This document shows positions 44,851 through 55,114 of a stretch of 64,000 bases of DNA, one piece after another (the first letter of the stretch is position 1; the number at the start of each line of letters is the position of its first letter). A program made the position numbers and the translations under genes. Origin of the DNA: Marinomonas sp. TW1 (GTDB lineage: Bacteria; Pseudomonadota; Gammaproteobacteria; Pseudomonadales; Marinomonadaceae); assembly GCF_001625355.1 (NCBI RefSeq), contig NZ_JSEE01000017.1:22258-86257 (forward strand). Direction: 5' to 3'. Below the pieces are notes generated by a model, which saw only the letters and a list, made by a program, of their open reading frames with translations, ran no database searches and was not told the DNA's origin.

Positions 44851-46608
44851 ATGAGCCCAGCTTTTCAACTTCGCGATTACCAAATACAAGCCGTCGAGTC
44901 TTCACTGGCGCATTTTCGTCGTTCCGATGACCCGGCCGTGATTGTACTGCCAACTGGGGCAGGAAAAAGCTTAGTCATTGCCGAATTAAGTCGACTGGCA
45001 AGAGGTCGTGTCATCTGCCTTGCCCATGTAAAGGAACTGGTCGAACAAAATCACGCCAAATTCGAAGCGACAGGATACTCCGCTGGCATTTATTCAGCAG
45101 GCTTGAAACAGAAGAACCATGATGAGAAAACCATTTTTGCTAGCATCCAATCCATTTCCGCCAATTTAGACCGCTTTGATCAAGCAATGAGTTTGGTCAT
45201 TATTGACGAATGCCACCGCATCGGCAAAGACGCAGAAGGGCAATATTTAAGTACTATCTCACACTTTAAAGCCCTTAATCCGAAGGTGAAAATTCTTGGT
45301 CTCACCGCAACACCTTACCGACTTGGTAGCGGCTGGATTTATGAACAGCATTACCACGGCTACGCTCGCCCAACCCAAGACGCTTTTTTTAAAAAGTGTA
45401 TATACGAATTGCCATTACAGCACATGGTAAAAAAAGGGTACCTGACCCCACCAATTCATTACGACGCCGCCATTGCCCACTATGATTTCAGCCTATTAAC
45501 AGAAAGTCTCGATGGCGAACACAGTACGGACGACATCGCCCTAAATGAACTCATCCACAAACACCCAAGGGTCACACAAGCGGTCAGCGAACAGATCTTG
45601 CAACTCAGTCAAGATCGTCAAGGGGTGATGATTTTCGCTGCCACCGTAGAGCATGCGAAAGAAATTGTCAGCTATTTACCAGCCGATCAAACCGCCCTCA
45701 TTACTGGAACCACAATCAACAAAGACAGAGACTCATTGGTTCAAGCGTTCAAAGCCAAACAAATCAAATATTTAGTGAATGTCTCTGTATTAACCACTGG
45801 TTTTGATGCACCACATGTAGATGTCATCGCCATTTTGCGCCCGACACAATCCATCAGCTTGTTTCAGCAAATTGTTGGACGAGGCTTGCGTTTAAGCCCA
45901 GGAAAGAAAGATTGTCTCGTGCTGGATTACACCAACAATGGCTACAATATTTTCCAACCAGAGATAGGCGAAAAACGCCCAACAGCCGATTCTGTCGCAG
46001 TGCAAATTCATTGTCCTGAATGCGATTTTGCCAATACTTTTTGGGGACGAAAAGACACCGATGGCAATGTTATCGAGCACTTTGGTCGGCGCTGCCACGG
46101 ATTGATTGAAACACCTCATGGTGAAGAACAGTGTTCGTATCGGTTTCGGTTTAAACGCTGCCCTCATTGTAATGAGGAAAACGACATTGCTGCTCGACAC
46201 TGTCAGCACTGCCAAGAAAAATTGATTGATCCTGATGACCTATTAAGAAAAGCATTAAATCTAAAAGACAACAAAGTATTGCGCTGCGCTGGTATCAGCC
46301 CAAGTATACAAGCCTCAGACAACAGCATTAAAATCACTTACCATGACGAAGATGGATTAACCCTGTCCGAGACGTTTCGTTTCGACTATAAAAAATCTCG
46401 ACAAAGTTTTAATGATTTATTCGCGCGACGAATTGCCAGCGCCAGCCAGACCATAGACTTTGACAGAGCAGAACAAGTGGCTCGTTTTGTCGACTACCTG
46501 CCAGTACCGGACTTCGTGATCGCAAAAAAGAACAAACAACATTGGCAAGTGACAGAACGGCTATTTGACTATCAAGGCCCCTTTCGTAAAGCTAACGACC
46601 TTAATTAG
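44851..46608 (+). CDS. radD: RadD-like DEAD/DEAH helicase
   Basis: 585 residues. Walker A PTGAGKS at 34-40, DECHRI motif II, GLTATPYR motif III and IVGRGLRLS motif VI. The C-terminus has two zinc ribbons (CPECDFAN and CPHCNEENDIAARHCQHC). This matches RadD/YejH, which helps in recombination and DNA repair. Confidence 0.88.
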   Translation: MSPAFQLRDYQIQAVESSLAHFRRSDDPAVIVLPTGAGKSLVIAELSRLARGRVICLAHVKELVEQNHAKFEATGYSAGIYSAGLKQKNHDEKTIFASIQSISANLDRFDQAMSLVIIDECHRIGKDAEGQYLSTISHFKALNPKVKILGLTATPYRLGSGWIYEQHYHGYARPTQDAFFKKCIYELPLQHMVKKGYLTPPIHYDAAIAHYDFSLLTESLDGEHSTDDIALNELIHKHPRVTQAVSEQILQLSQDRQGVMIFAATVEHAKEIVSYLPADQTALITGTTINKDRDSLVQAFKAKQIKYLVNVSVLTTGFDAPHVDVIAILRPTQSISLFQQIVGRGLRLSPGKKDCLVLDYTNNGYNIFQPEIGEKRPTADSVAVQIHCPECDFANTFWGRKDTDGNVIEHFGRRCHGLIETPHGEEQCSYRFRFKRCPHCNEENDIAARHCQHCQEKLIDPDDLLRKALNLKDNKVLRCAGISPSIQASDNSIKITYHDEDGLTLSETFRFDYKKSRQSFNDLFARRIASASQTIDFDRAEQVARFVDYLPVPDFVIAKKNKQHWQVTERLFDYQGPFRKANDLN

Positions 46609-46658
46609 CCGACTGCTAAACTCATCCTTTCTATGTCACAAAAAAGAGTCAAATGGCC

Positions 46659-47246
46659 TTATTGTGTTTTCTTTGCGGCGTTTTGATAAGACACTTCAAA
46701 GGGTAAGTTTAAAGTCTTCAAACGCCCCATAGCTGCCTGCCCAAGCTGCCCTTTCGGTACACTTTCTAACAATACGAACCAATAATTCGCCACCATGTTT
46801 TCCGCAAAAATGTGCGCCGTTTTTTCGTCTACACCTACCTGCTGGAAGCGCTTCACTATGCCTTCAGAAATGATCGCTATTTGATTGGTATGGAAGCCAC
46901 CCGTTACCACACTATCGAGTAACACTTCTCGAGTAAATTCTGTGTATTCGTCATAGAAATGAAACAATACTTGCGCCATCTGCGATAGGTATTCAAGGGG
47001 CGACACACAATGAGACTGAGCTTGAGCACCGGCCCTTAATGCGATATCCATTTCATCAAAAAAGATATCCTTCACTAAGGCCAGCTTGTCGGGAAAATGC
47101 ACAAACAAAGTGCCTACTGCAATACCAGCTTGCTGGCTTAAATAACGAGTGCTTGTGGCGGCAATACCTTGGGAGAGAAAAGCCTGCTTCGCAATGGCTT
47201 TGATTTTGGATCGAGTATGTTGTTTTTGTTGCTGTCGAAGACTCAC
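46659..47246 (-). CDS. TetR-family transcriptional regulator
   Basis: 195 residues, GTG start. A helix-turn-helix at about 24-55 (AATSTRYLSQQAGIAVGTLFVHF) is typical TetR. Ligand domain not assignable. No obvious target gene adjacent; the radD-like gene converges on it. Confidence 0.87.
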   Translation of the reverse strand: MSLRQQQKQHTRSKIKAIAKQAFLSQGIAATSTRYLSQQAGIAVGTLFVHFPDKLALVKDIFFDEMDIALRAGAQAQSHCVSPLEYLSQMAQVLFHFYDEYTEFTREVLLDSVVTGGFHTNQIAIISEGIVKRFQQVGVDEKTAHIFAENMVANYWFVLLESVPKGQLGQAAMGRLKTLNLPFEVSYQNAAKKTQ

Positions 47247-47338
47247 GTCACCACGCCTTTTACTGAATAATCATCAAAGCCTAGCTTATCTGATTTTCAA
47301 TGACGAGCAGATTTTCAATGCACAAAAACAAAAAATGA

Positions 47339-48103
47339 TTATCGAACAGAATTAACATTGGGCATAGCGGAGCGTTCTAGGCGAGTGTTTAAATCCGCCA
47401 TAAAGGACTCTATACGCTGAGCGTTGACACCATAATCCCCTCGACCAACACGTGAACACGAGCGCATATCCACACGAACCTCACCTTCCCCCATCTGCAA
47501 AATACGAATCACAACATCATCGCGAAAACCGAATATTGGTGTTCGAGCCGTCGCTTCAATCACACCTGCTGCTGGGTATTTGGCCACTACCTCCCAACCT
47601 CGATCCTGCACTAAATCCGCCACGACATAGTAAACTTGCTGTTTACTTTCTTCCGTGAAGACTGGCTGAACATTTGGATAATACTTCTTTTGAATAGGTG
47701 CCCAATCTGGGTTATACGCAAGATCATTTTCGTTGAAACTGCGGATAAAATTCACATTTAAAAAGGTGGGGGGCATTTCTGTATCAGTGGAAATGTCATT
47801 AATAGAGGGCAAATCAGAACGATGCAGATAAAATCCGATCCACATACAGCTGTACACAAGAGAAACAATGAGTACTAAAAAAAAGAAACGCTGACTACCG
47901 ATGTTTTTTTCTTTACGACAGGCGTTCAATGAAACAATAGCCAATAGGGATAACACCAATGAAGCATAAACACTTTTACGCAACATGGAAAAACCTGTTA
48001 GTGGTTCGAAGATCCCCACTCGCACACCAGCAATTGAAACAAATGCCATACATCCCACTAACATCAGAAGAACATACAACACGGGAGAGATATAACGACT
48101 CAT
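47339..48103 (-). CDS. DUF1499 membrane protein
   Basis: 254 residues from ATG 48103; a GTG 33 bases upstream is an alternative. Three hydrophobic helices at the N-terminus are followed by the DUF1499 domain (GWEVVAKYPAAGVIEATARTP and MRSCSRVGRGDYGVNAQRI). Function unknown. Confidence 0.82.
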   Translation of the reverse strand: MSRYISPVLYVLLMLVGCMAFVSIAGVRVGIFEPLTGFSMLRKSVYASLVLSLLAIVSLNACRKEKNIGSQRFFFLVLIVSLVYSCMWIGFYLHRSDLPSINDISTDTEMPPTFLNVNFIRSFNENDLAYNPDWAPIQKKYYPNVQPVFTEESKQQVYYVVADLVQDRGWEVVAKYPAAGVIEATARTPIFGFRDDVVIRILQMGEGEVRVDMRSCSRVGRGDYGVNAQRIESFMADLNTRLERSAMPNVNSVR

Positions 48104-48380
48104 AAATAACTCAGTAGTACCAAAATAATATCTCACACCTTAGCGTGAGAAAGAGGCCACGAACAGCGCTAAAAAGAAGCTTCCAATTCATTCCTCTGTA
48201 TTTGCATAATTTGTTTAAAGCCATTCTCAGCAAAGTGTAAATTCACCAATATTATAAACAAATTTATACATTAAAGAGTGACATAGCAATGACACTAGAT
48301 GGCATTTTTAATAACCAAAACGCCCATAGACATTCCCCCCAAAAAAACCATAATGACGCTCTACTAAAAAAACGAAGACA

Positions 48381-49109
48381 ATGATGACCAGACCGTTTCC
48401 AAAACACGCCGTCGATCAATTAAGAGAAGACTGCGAGGCCAAAGCCATGAGACCTTTTCTAGCAAGAGGCTCAAATGCCAAGCGATGCCCTAGTTGCTTA
48501 ATGGCAAAATTTGCCTGCTTTTGCACTCAAAGACAAATGCAAAACACCTCTCTTCAGTTCATTTTGCTTTATCATCGAGACGAAATACACAAACCCACCA
48601 ACAGTGGCCGATTAATCGCAGATCTTTTCCCCAATCAGACAAAGGCGTTTATTTGGAGCAGAACCGAGCCAGACAAAGCCTTGCTGAATCTATTAAACGA
48701 ACTCAAAGAAAGCTGCACGATTTTGTTTCCCAATACAGAAACAGCCCAAAACCAAGGCAGAAACGTTAGAGATCAGCAAGACATTTTAAAAACAGACGAG
48801 GAAACCGGAAAACCACACACCTTTGTAATCCTTGATGGCACTTGGAAACAGGCCAGCAAGATGTTCCATCAAAGTGAGTGACTTAAGAACACACCTCATT
48901 TTGAAATCAATCAAGCAGCACAGCGCTCATTTTTAGTAAGACACTCTCAGCATGACATGCAATATGCCACGGCAGAAGTCACCGCCATGCTGTTAGACAG
49001 TTTAGGACTCAAGAACCACAGCGAGCATTTATTACAATATTACCAAGCGTTTAATCAGGCTTGTTTAACCAGTCGCAAGCGAGGCAACGAACATTCAGCA
49101 CAACCCTAA
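48381..49109 (+). pseudogene. DTW-domain tRNA-uridine aminocarboxypropyltransferase, interrupted by TGA
   Basis: The frame runs from ATG 48381 to TAA 49107-49109 but has TGA at 48879-48881. N-terminal features: CPSCLMAKFACFC cysteines and YHRDEIHKPTNSGRL; later DGTWKQASKM. The open frame continues after the TGA with LKNTPHFEI and SFLVRHSQHDMQYATAEVTAML, again typical of the family. In relatives the position before L is usually Trp, so a TGG to TGA change is likely. The intact enzyme would modify uridine in tRNA (acp3U). If not recoded, the gene is dead. Confidence 0.8.
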
Positions 49110-49210
49110 ACAACCAAATTACATGGTCGGTACATAACAAAAACGCCAAGCCAAAATGTAACTAAATTACATAAAAGCACGTTCACCTGCTTATTTTCTA
49201 TCCGGTTAAT

Positions 49211-49687
49211 TTATCTCATCAATAAATTAACCCAACCATTAGAATGAAACTGCAAAGCTTGCTTCTTCTTTTTACCCACTAAAATTGGGCCGTTGTCTAA
49301 AAACAAGAAAGCCTTCCATGTACGCTTAAACACTCCCCAATTAAGCTCAAAGACCTGCTCGTTATGGCAACAAAAATACACTATGGTATCTTCCCCCCAA
49401 TGATTGCAATGGGCCAGCACTTCTTCGGGTAATTCTGACGCCTCACTATCCCACACTTTTTCCCAATGAGCCTTATTAATCTCAATACCTTCAGGCACCT
49501 TATTGGGCCAGTCATGCTCTGTAAAAAGATCAGGATGAAGCTGATCTTGACTAATGTAATCACGCCAAATTTGCTCTGCTTTTGATGCGACTAAAAAGTG
49601 GATTTGGGCTAAATCTTCTGGCACCACCTTAGGGTCTTGGCGCTTGAAAATCCAACTTTTAGAGAACAGAGATAATGCTTGGTACAA
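49211..49687 (-). CDS. DUF2947-like protein
   Basis: 158 residues. KSWIFKRQDPKVVPEDLAQI and WRDYISQDQLHPD resemble the DUF2947 family. Cys and Trp rich (CNHWGEDTIVYFCC). Start is TTG 49687 with AAGGAA upstream. Function unknown. Confidence 0.65.
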   Translation of the reverse strand: MYQALSLFSKSWIFKRQDPKVVPEDLAQIHFLVASKAEQIWRDYISQDQLHPDLFTEHDWPNKVPEGIEINKAHWEKVWDSEASELPEEVLAHCNHWGEDTIVYFCCHNEQVFELNWGVFKRTWKAFLFLDNGPILVGKKKKQALQFHSNGWVNLLMR

Positions 49688-49834
49688 GACTATTTTCCTT
49701 ACAATTTAATAAAGGTGAATAAAACTCAACTATAGAGTGAAAAAGGATCGTTTGTTCGATTGGTCAACCTTAACTAATATAACTCTTGTTGTAATAAAAC
49801 AACATTTTTAAACCAACCAATTAAGGAGAGACTC

Positions 49835-50023
49835 ATGGATTCTCAAAAACAATACGAAGCACTGCTGGCTAAATGGGGTTACAAAGACACAACAATTGAA
49901 GACCACGCCCGTCGTCAAAAGCGTGCTCGCCAAGCTAAAGCGGTTGTTGCTTTCTTTAAAGCTACTGTACGCTCTATCAAGAAAGTCAGCCTTCGTTCAC
50001 AAACCCTAAGCCAAGCTAGCTAA
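49835..50023 (+). CDS. Small basic protein, unknown
   Basis: 62 residues with AAGGAG before ATG. Net strongly positive from residue 26 (RRQKRARQAKAVVAFFKATV), suggesting an amphipathic helix that might bind nucleic acid or membrane. No family recognised. Long flanks (about 150 and 230 bases) make it a single-gene unit. Confidence 0.65.
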   Translation: MDSQKQYEALLAKWGYKDTTIEDHARRQKRARQAKAVVAFFKATVRSIKKVSLRSQTLSQAS

Positions 50024-50252
50024 TTCCCTAGCCGCTTAGGCCAATACCAGTATAACAAACGCATTTAGCGTACGATTATACCTTAGATATTTTCTCTTAA
50101 GGGGAGAAAAATAATAAAACCCCTCCCTTCCTTTCTTCCTACGCTCATTCTCTTTTTCTTAATGAGTACACACTTATTACTTTGTTCTACTTCCTTCACG
50201 ACAAGTAAATTCGTTATTATCAAAGCACATTCATAACCCAATAAGCTGTTTT

Positions 50253-50903
50253 ATGACGTATTCTTACAAGGCCGTTTTATTTGACTGCGATGGCGTGATC
50301 GTCGATACGGAAAACCTATCAAACGATTTATTGCGCGCCATGCTGAAAGAGCAAGGCTTAGAATTAGACGATCAGACCCTACACGACAAATTCACTGGTT
50401 TTACTAACCAAGAAAACCTTCGCAATGCTGAAGCCATGCTTGGTAAAGCCTTACCTGACAACTTCGATACCGACTATCGAGACAAATTTCAGGCCCTCAT
50501 GGACGAACAATTGGAACCCATTCAAGGGGTGCCAGAATTACTGAGTAAAATTCAGGTTCCTATTGCCATGGCAACCAATGCCAGACGTCAAGAGATGAAC
50601 TTTAAACTTCACAAAATCCACTTAGCTGAGCGTTTCAAAACGCGTTTCTGCGTAGAAGACGTCGAACACGGTAAGCCAGCGCCCGATTTATACTTAAGAG
50701 CGGCCGCAGCCATTAATGTCGAGCCAAAAGACTGCATTGTTATAGAGGACTCTGTGGCGGGGATTCGTGCGGGGCGTGCTGCTGGAATGCGTGTATTTGC
50801 GTTCAGTGAGACCGTTCCTGCCAAGCTACAATTGGCTGCAGGCGCCACGGAAGTATTCGACAATATGACGCAACTGGAAGCCTTATTAAATCTAAATAAA
50901 TAA
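50253..50903 (+). CDS. HAD-superfamily phosphatase/phosphomutase-like
   Basis: 216 residues. Motif I DCDGVIVDTE, motif II ATNARR, Lys in HGKPAPDLY and motif IV IEDSVAGI, with a helical cap. It resembles YieH/beta-phosphoglucomutase-like hydrolases; substrate not predictable. Confidence 0.88.
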   Translation: MTYSYKAVLFDCDGVIVDTENLSNDLLRAMLKEQGLELDDQTLHDKFTGFTNQENLRNAEAMLGKALPDNFDTDYRDKFQALMDEQLEPIQGVPELLSKIQVPIAMATNARRQEMNFKLHKIHLAERFKTRFCVEDVEHGKPAPDLYLRAAAAINVEPKDCIVIEDSVAGIRAGRAAGMRVFAFSETVPAKLQLAAGATEVFDNMTQLEALLNLNK

Positions 50904-50943
50904 GGCTTCCACGCCTTTCTAGCGAGTCACACTATCTACTTTA

Positions 50944-51972
50944 TTAGTTAGAAATTGCTTGCAACTGTTTGAGTAGACTCTTTGGCAACTCTTTGATCAC
51001 CAGGGTACCAGAGTCTGCATCAAACTGAATGGATTCACCCAGCAGTTCACTATCAAAACTTAAGGTTAAAGCACGGGAGCTTCCTGATAAACGCGTTAAT
51101 TTTTTCAACGCCGCTTTTTCAACGAAAATTTCTTTCTCCATTTTAAAGCTATCAGAATCGGCAATTTCTAAGAATTTGTTGGCTTGCTCAACCGAGAAAC
51201 GAGACTCTACCTGTGACGCAATGTCTTTAATTTCTAGCGGTTCACGCTCTTCTGCTTTTGACTGACAATGCTCAGAGACAACTTTCTTAAATTCATTCGC
51301 TTGTTTTGAAGGAATCCCCTCTGCCTGACAAAACGCAGAGGTTAGATCCACTAACTTACGTGTTTCTTTTGCTGCCGCTTTAGGTTCATCACAACCAATA
51401 AACTGGGTAAAGTATTCACTTTCAAACTTAGGCGCACGACCAAAGCGGAAAGCAATATAACGCCCTTCATCACCAGACTGCCAAGCCGTCAAGTTGATAC
51501 GCAATGCCATGTGCAGCTTTTCCATCTCGATTTGTTCAATCTGTGACAAACTCAAATCCGCACCAAGGCCAATGCCTTTTTTACGCTTCAACATAACAAT
51601 GTATAGAAAATGGGTATCGTGAAGCTCATAGTGGTTAAACCACAACAAACCACCTTCCGCTTCTTCTACTGCTTCTAGATGTTTTAAATATTCAGCCGCA
51701 CAATCTTTGGTGAAAGCGGCAAAATCGGCAAAATCATTGTCTTTAAAATGCTTATACAACAAACCAGGCAACTGCGATCCTTCTTCGCTACCTTGCGGAT
51801 TGGCAAATCGCCCGGTATTCATACCAGATCGATTGAATAGATTCGTCACTTGTGCCGACAGGGCTTCCGCCTGACTGTCTACCGGATTCTCATTCGGACG
51901 CGCAATTAAAATGGCCTTTCGTTCGCCTTCGTGCTTCTGAATTTCATGCACAATTAAGTTGCTAATAGACAC
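50944..51972 (-). CDS. ndpA: Nucleoid-associated protein NdpA (YejK)
   Basis: 342 residues, GTG start behind GAGGTAG. The whole length matches YejK: ISNLIVHEIQKH, the FNRSGMNTGRF segment, and KKGIGLGADLSLSQIEQI. Binds DNA; cellular role not fully known. Confidence 0.93.
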   Translation of the reverse strand: MSISNLIVHEIQKHEGERKAILIARPNENPVDSQAEALSAQVTNLFNRSGMNTGRFANPQGSEEGSQLPGLLYKHFKDNDFADFAAFTKDCAAEYLKHLEAVEEAEGGLLWFNHYELHDTHFLYIVMLKRKKGIGLGADLSLSQIEQIEMEKLHMALRINLTAWQSGDEGRYIAFRFGRAPKFESEYFTQFIGCDEPKAAAKETRKLVDLTSAFCQAEGIPSKQANEFKKVVSEHCQSKAEEREPLEIKDIASQVESRFSVEQANKFLEIADSDSFKMEKEIFVEKAALKKLTRLSGSSRALTLSFDSELLGESIQFDADSGTLVIKELPKSLLKQLQAISN

Positions 51973-52068
51973 CAGCTACCTCTACGTTTAATATGAATGT
52001 TTAATGACTTTTTTCATTAAACCTGTAACGCCTTCATTCACAATAGGATTTTCTACAATAAAAGCGCC

Positions 52069-52395
52069 ATGATAAAACCTAAAACCACAAAAAAAGAGAC
52101 ACGACAAGAACTCGAGTCTTTGGTCGAGGCATTTATCAAAGCCAAAGGAGAAATCCAACAAGTCGACATGGGCGAATCAGGTCTTGTTGATGGCAAGTAT
52201 AACACGAGTCACATCGGCTTTAGTGAACCAAGACAAGACCGCACACCACTAAATCATGTCGTGGCAGCCATTCAACAGAAAAAACGCCCAACCCCACCAA
52301 CATCTATAACCAAGACAAACAAGAACAAACCGAAGAAAAAAGTCATTTACGATGATTTTGGCGAGCCCTTACGTTGGGTATGGGAAGATGAGTAA
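52069..52395 (+). CDS. Unknown small protein
   Basis: 108 residues; N-terminal helix ETRQELESLVEAFIKAKGEIQQV, a Lys-rich linker (KTNKNKPKKKVIYDD) and WVWEDE at the end. No family recognised. Divergent from ndpA. Confidence 0.65.
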   Translation: MIKPKTTKKETRQELESLVEAFIKAKGEIQQVDMGESGLVDGKYNTSHIGFSEPRQDRTPLNHVVAAIQQKKRPTPPTSITKTNKNKPKKKVIYDDFGEPLRWVWEDE

Positions 52396-52483
52396 AAAGC
52401 GTGTAAGTTCATCTTAACTTTTTGTATTTATTGAGTCTTATTGCCATAATGCCAGACGAGCAAAAATCAAAAAGGAGAGAATA

Positions 52484-52906
52484 ATGTCGATTCGTTACTT
52501 ACATGCGATGATACGAACAGACAAACCAGAGGAAAGCCACGCCTTCTACACACAAGGCTTAGGTTTAATACAAACACGCCGTATGGACAGTGAAAAGGGC
52601 CAGTTTTCACTCATCTATTACGCAACAGAACAAGGCGCTCCAGAGGTTGAATTAACCCATAACTGGGATGATAGAAACTACTCAGGCGGTGATCAATTTG
52701 GCCACCTAGCCTTTGAAGTAGATAACATTTACCAAGTATGCGAAAACCTCCAAAACATGGGAGTGACCATTTTACGACCACCAAGAGATGGCCACATGGC
52801 CTTCATCAAGGACCCTAACAACATCTCAATTGAACTACTTCAAAAAGATGGCTCGTTAGATCCTGCTGAGCCTTGGGCATCGATGGAAAACACGGGAAGC
52901 TGGTAG
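52484..52906 (+). CDS. gloA: Lactoylglutathione lyase (glyoxalase I)
   Basis: 140 residues. MIRTDKPEESHAFYTQGLGL, the ELTHNWD metal ligands and GHLAFEVDNIYQVCENLQ match GloA, which converts the methylglyoxal-glutathione adduct. AAGGAGAG precedes ATG. Confidence 0.92.
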   Translation: MSIRYLHAMIRTDKPEESHAFYTQGLGLIQTRRMDSEKGQFSLIYYATEQGAPEVELTHNWDDRNYSGGDQFGHLAFEVDNIYQVCENLQNMGVTILRPPRDGHMAFIKDPNNISIELLQKDGSLDPAEPWASMENTGSW

Positions 52907-53035
52907 AAACCAGCTTTTTCTTAACAAAAACTTACAATTTAGCAATTTAATAAAACAAAGATACAAAAAGCCCATAGCTACTAGTGTTTTTTTGCCTTAA
53001 GCTATCCAGTAAGTTGTATAAAGAGCCAGTTATTT

Positions 53036-53665
53036 ATGACGTCATTCATTAAACACATCAGCATTGCAGTTAGCCTGCTTGCCTTTAGCCATTTCGCAAC
53101 AGCCGAAAGTCTGTATGCGTCAAATGTAAAGGCACGCCTTGCCGATGCTGATCGTGATGGTGTGATTGACGCTCGTGATCTTTGTCCAGATACCCCTATT
53201 GGCTCAGCCATAGACAATGAAGGCTGCCCAAACCAAAGCTCCAAATTACTCTCGGTTGAACTAAACATTTTGTTTGATTCAGGCAAAGCCAACATCAAAC
53301 CGCGTTTCTATTCCGAACTCAAAGACCTTGCAACGTTCCTTCGTGAACACCCAACCAGCACGGTTGTTATTGAGGGTCACACCGACAGTCTGGGATCGGC
53401 AGAATCAAATCGCATTCTATCTCAGAAACGCGCCTCCGCTATTGCTGATGTTCTGGTGGATAGCTTTCGCATCAAAGCAGACCGCGTCAAAGGTGTCGGC
53501 TATGGTGAAACCCGCCCTATCGCCACCAACGAAACAACCACAGGTCGCAGTCAAAATCGTCGCGTTGTCGCGGAAGTTTTTGCCAAACAGCAGTTCGCCA
53601 ACCAACGCTGGACAATCTATAGCGTTGATCAAAGTGCCAATACGGCTTACAACCGTAAAAACTAA
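53036..53665 (+). CDS. OmpA-family protein with thrombospondin type 3-like repeat
   Basis: 209 residues. Signal peptide (1-23, ending ATA), an Asp-rich calcium-binding type segment DADRDGVIDARDLCPDTP, then an OmpA C-terminal domain with VELNILFDSG, VVIEGHTDSLGS and the NRRV motif that binds peptidoglycan. No beta-barrel, so a periplasmic or lipid-free anchor protein. Confidence 0.87.
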   Translation: MTSFIKHISIAVSLLAFSHFATAESLYASNVKARLADADRDGVIDARDLCPDTPIGSAIDNEGCPNQSSKLLSVELNILFDSGKANIKPRFYSELKDLATFLREHPTSTVVIEGHTDSLGSAESNRILSQKRASAIADVLVDSFRIKADRVKGVGYGETRPIATNETTTGRSQNRRVVAEVFAKQQFANQRWTIYSVDQSANTAYNRKN

Positions 53666-54024
53666 AACCTTCTCTTTTTCATCCTTGTAATAAGTCATTT
53701 TTTCAATTAAAGAAAACTTGATTGCTTATGCCACTTTCAGCGGCAACCCACACATCAATATTGACACCTCTTTCTTCGCATCACACCCACGAAAAAACAA
53801 TAGCGACCACAAGACTTAGCGAAACGAAAAACCTTCCACCTTCTCTCAAATCACATCCAATATCGCACAGAAAAACCTAGCCACAATGCTATATGCGCTT
53901 AACAGATAAGCAGTAGCCCCATGCCACAATAAATAGTTCAATACAGTGCATGAGCCTCACAACAAAAAAAATCCGCTCTCATTAACTGAGAGCGGATTCA
54001 TAAAGGCGTTTATTGATGTGTGAT
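53666..54024. other. Intergenic stretch between convergent genes
   Basis: About 360 bases between the OmpA-like gene and mlaC. Apart from the minus-strand terminator at 53964-53998 I see no gene, repeat or RNA. Confidence 0.6.
53964..53998 (-). terminator. Terminator of the mla operon
   Basis: On the minus strand AATCCGCTCTCA, loop and TGAGAGCGGATT, followed by a run of T. A long, strong stem just after mlaC. Confidence 0.88.
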
Positions 54025-54651
54025 TTAAGACTGTTTCGCCAGAGATGCTTTCCAAGCGTCGATAGCCTTGTCAATACTATTTTGATTCTGCTCCATCATT
54101 ACCCCAAACTGCTTGAGAAAAGTCCGGCCAAAGTTGATATTGTTTATCGACACATTACTTAACAGCCATTGCTGTTGCTTAGACTCTTTCATGTAGAAAA
54201 TAATATTTAACAGTCCACCGTCAGCCATTTGAAAGTCTACTTTAACCTTAGTTTCACGCCCTCGACCTTGCGGCCCTAAAGGCTGGACATTGATCTTATC
54301 CGGATCTAAGTCTAATAAAGACTTACCATAAGTTCGCAACAATGTGTCTTTTGTTACCGTGGCAAAACGCGTCCTTTGCTCAGGCGTTGCACGACGATAA
54401 TACTTCCCCATGACCTTACGAGAAAAGTAGTCAAAATCAACCACTTTGGCCAAAATACGATCCACTCGCTCTTCTAGAACAGATGGATTGTCTGCCAAAA
54501 AGACCTTGTCCTGAACAATGTCCTTACGAAAAGCATCGACAACCTGAATAACGGTGTCTCTTGCGCCCTCTTCACCTTCCGCCCAAGCAGAGCTGATCGA
54601 TAAAAGAGAAAGCATCATGAAAACGCTAGAAAGCACTTTAAACATAACCAT
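54025..54651 (-). CDS. mlaC: Phospholipid-binding protein MlaC
   Basis: 208 residues with signal peptide (1-24, ending AWA). The DFDYFSRKVMGKYYRRATPEQ segment is typical of MlaC, the periplasmic phospholipid carrier between MlaA and MlaFED. GGAG precedes ATG 54651. Last gene of the operon; a terminator follows and no mlaB is present. Confidence 0.93.
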   Translation of the reverse strand: MVMFKVLSSVFMMLSLLSISSAWAEGEEGARDTVIQVVDAFRKDIVQDKVFLADNPSVLEERVDRILAKVVDFDYFSRKVMGKYYRRATPEQRTRFATVTKDTLLRTYGKSLLDLDPDKINVQPLGPQGRGRETKVKVDFQMADGGLLNIIFYMKESKQQQWLLSNVSINNINFGRTFLKQFGVMMEQNQNSIDKAIDAWKASLAKQS

Positions 54652-55113
54652 TTACTCCGAGTCACCTGATTTGAACAGGAACTGACTAATCAAATTCTCA
54701 AGCACTAAAGCGGATTGCGTATCAAATATTTCACCGCCCTCTTGCAACATCTCTTCATCCGCCCCTATGGTAATACCTAAGTATTTCTCACCCAATAAAC
54801 CACTGGTTAGAATCGCAATCGAGCTATCGGTTGGGATATTATCAACATCGGCATTGATGTTCATTTTAACTAAGCCCATATACAACTCTTTGTCGAATGA
54901 AATAGACTCAACGGTACCTACTGTCACGCCAGCAATGGTGACCTTAGAGCGACTGGTCAGACCACCGATATCATCAAATCGAGCCACAATTTGGTATGTG
55001 TCTTTTTGGGCAGAAAAAGCCAAGCCACTCACCTGTACCGCTAAATAAACAAATGCGGCAACACCTAATAATATAAAACAACCTACCAACAACTCAGTAC
55101 GCTTACTTCTCAT
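54652..55113 (-). CDS. mlaD: MCE-domain protein MlaD
   Basis: 153 residues from ATG 55113, preferred over a TTG 15 bases upstream because GGGGA lies eight bases ahead of it. One N-terminal membrane helix (LLVGCFILLGVAAFVYLAV) and one MCE domain (DIGGLTSRSKVTIAGVTVG, LTSGLLGEKYL). It forms the hexameric ring of the Mla transporter. Confidence 0.94.
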   Translation of the reverse strand: MRSKRTELLVGCFILLGVAAFVYLAVQVSGLAFSAQKDTYQIVARFDDIGGLTSRSKVTIAGVTVGTVESISFDKELYMGLVKMNINADVDNIPTDSSIAILTSGLLGEKYLGITIGADEEMLQEGGEIFDTQSALVLENLISQFLFKSGDSE

Positions 55114-55114
55114 C

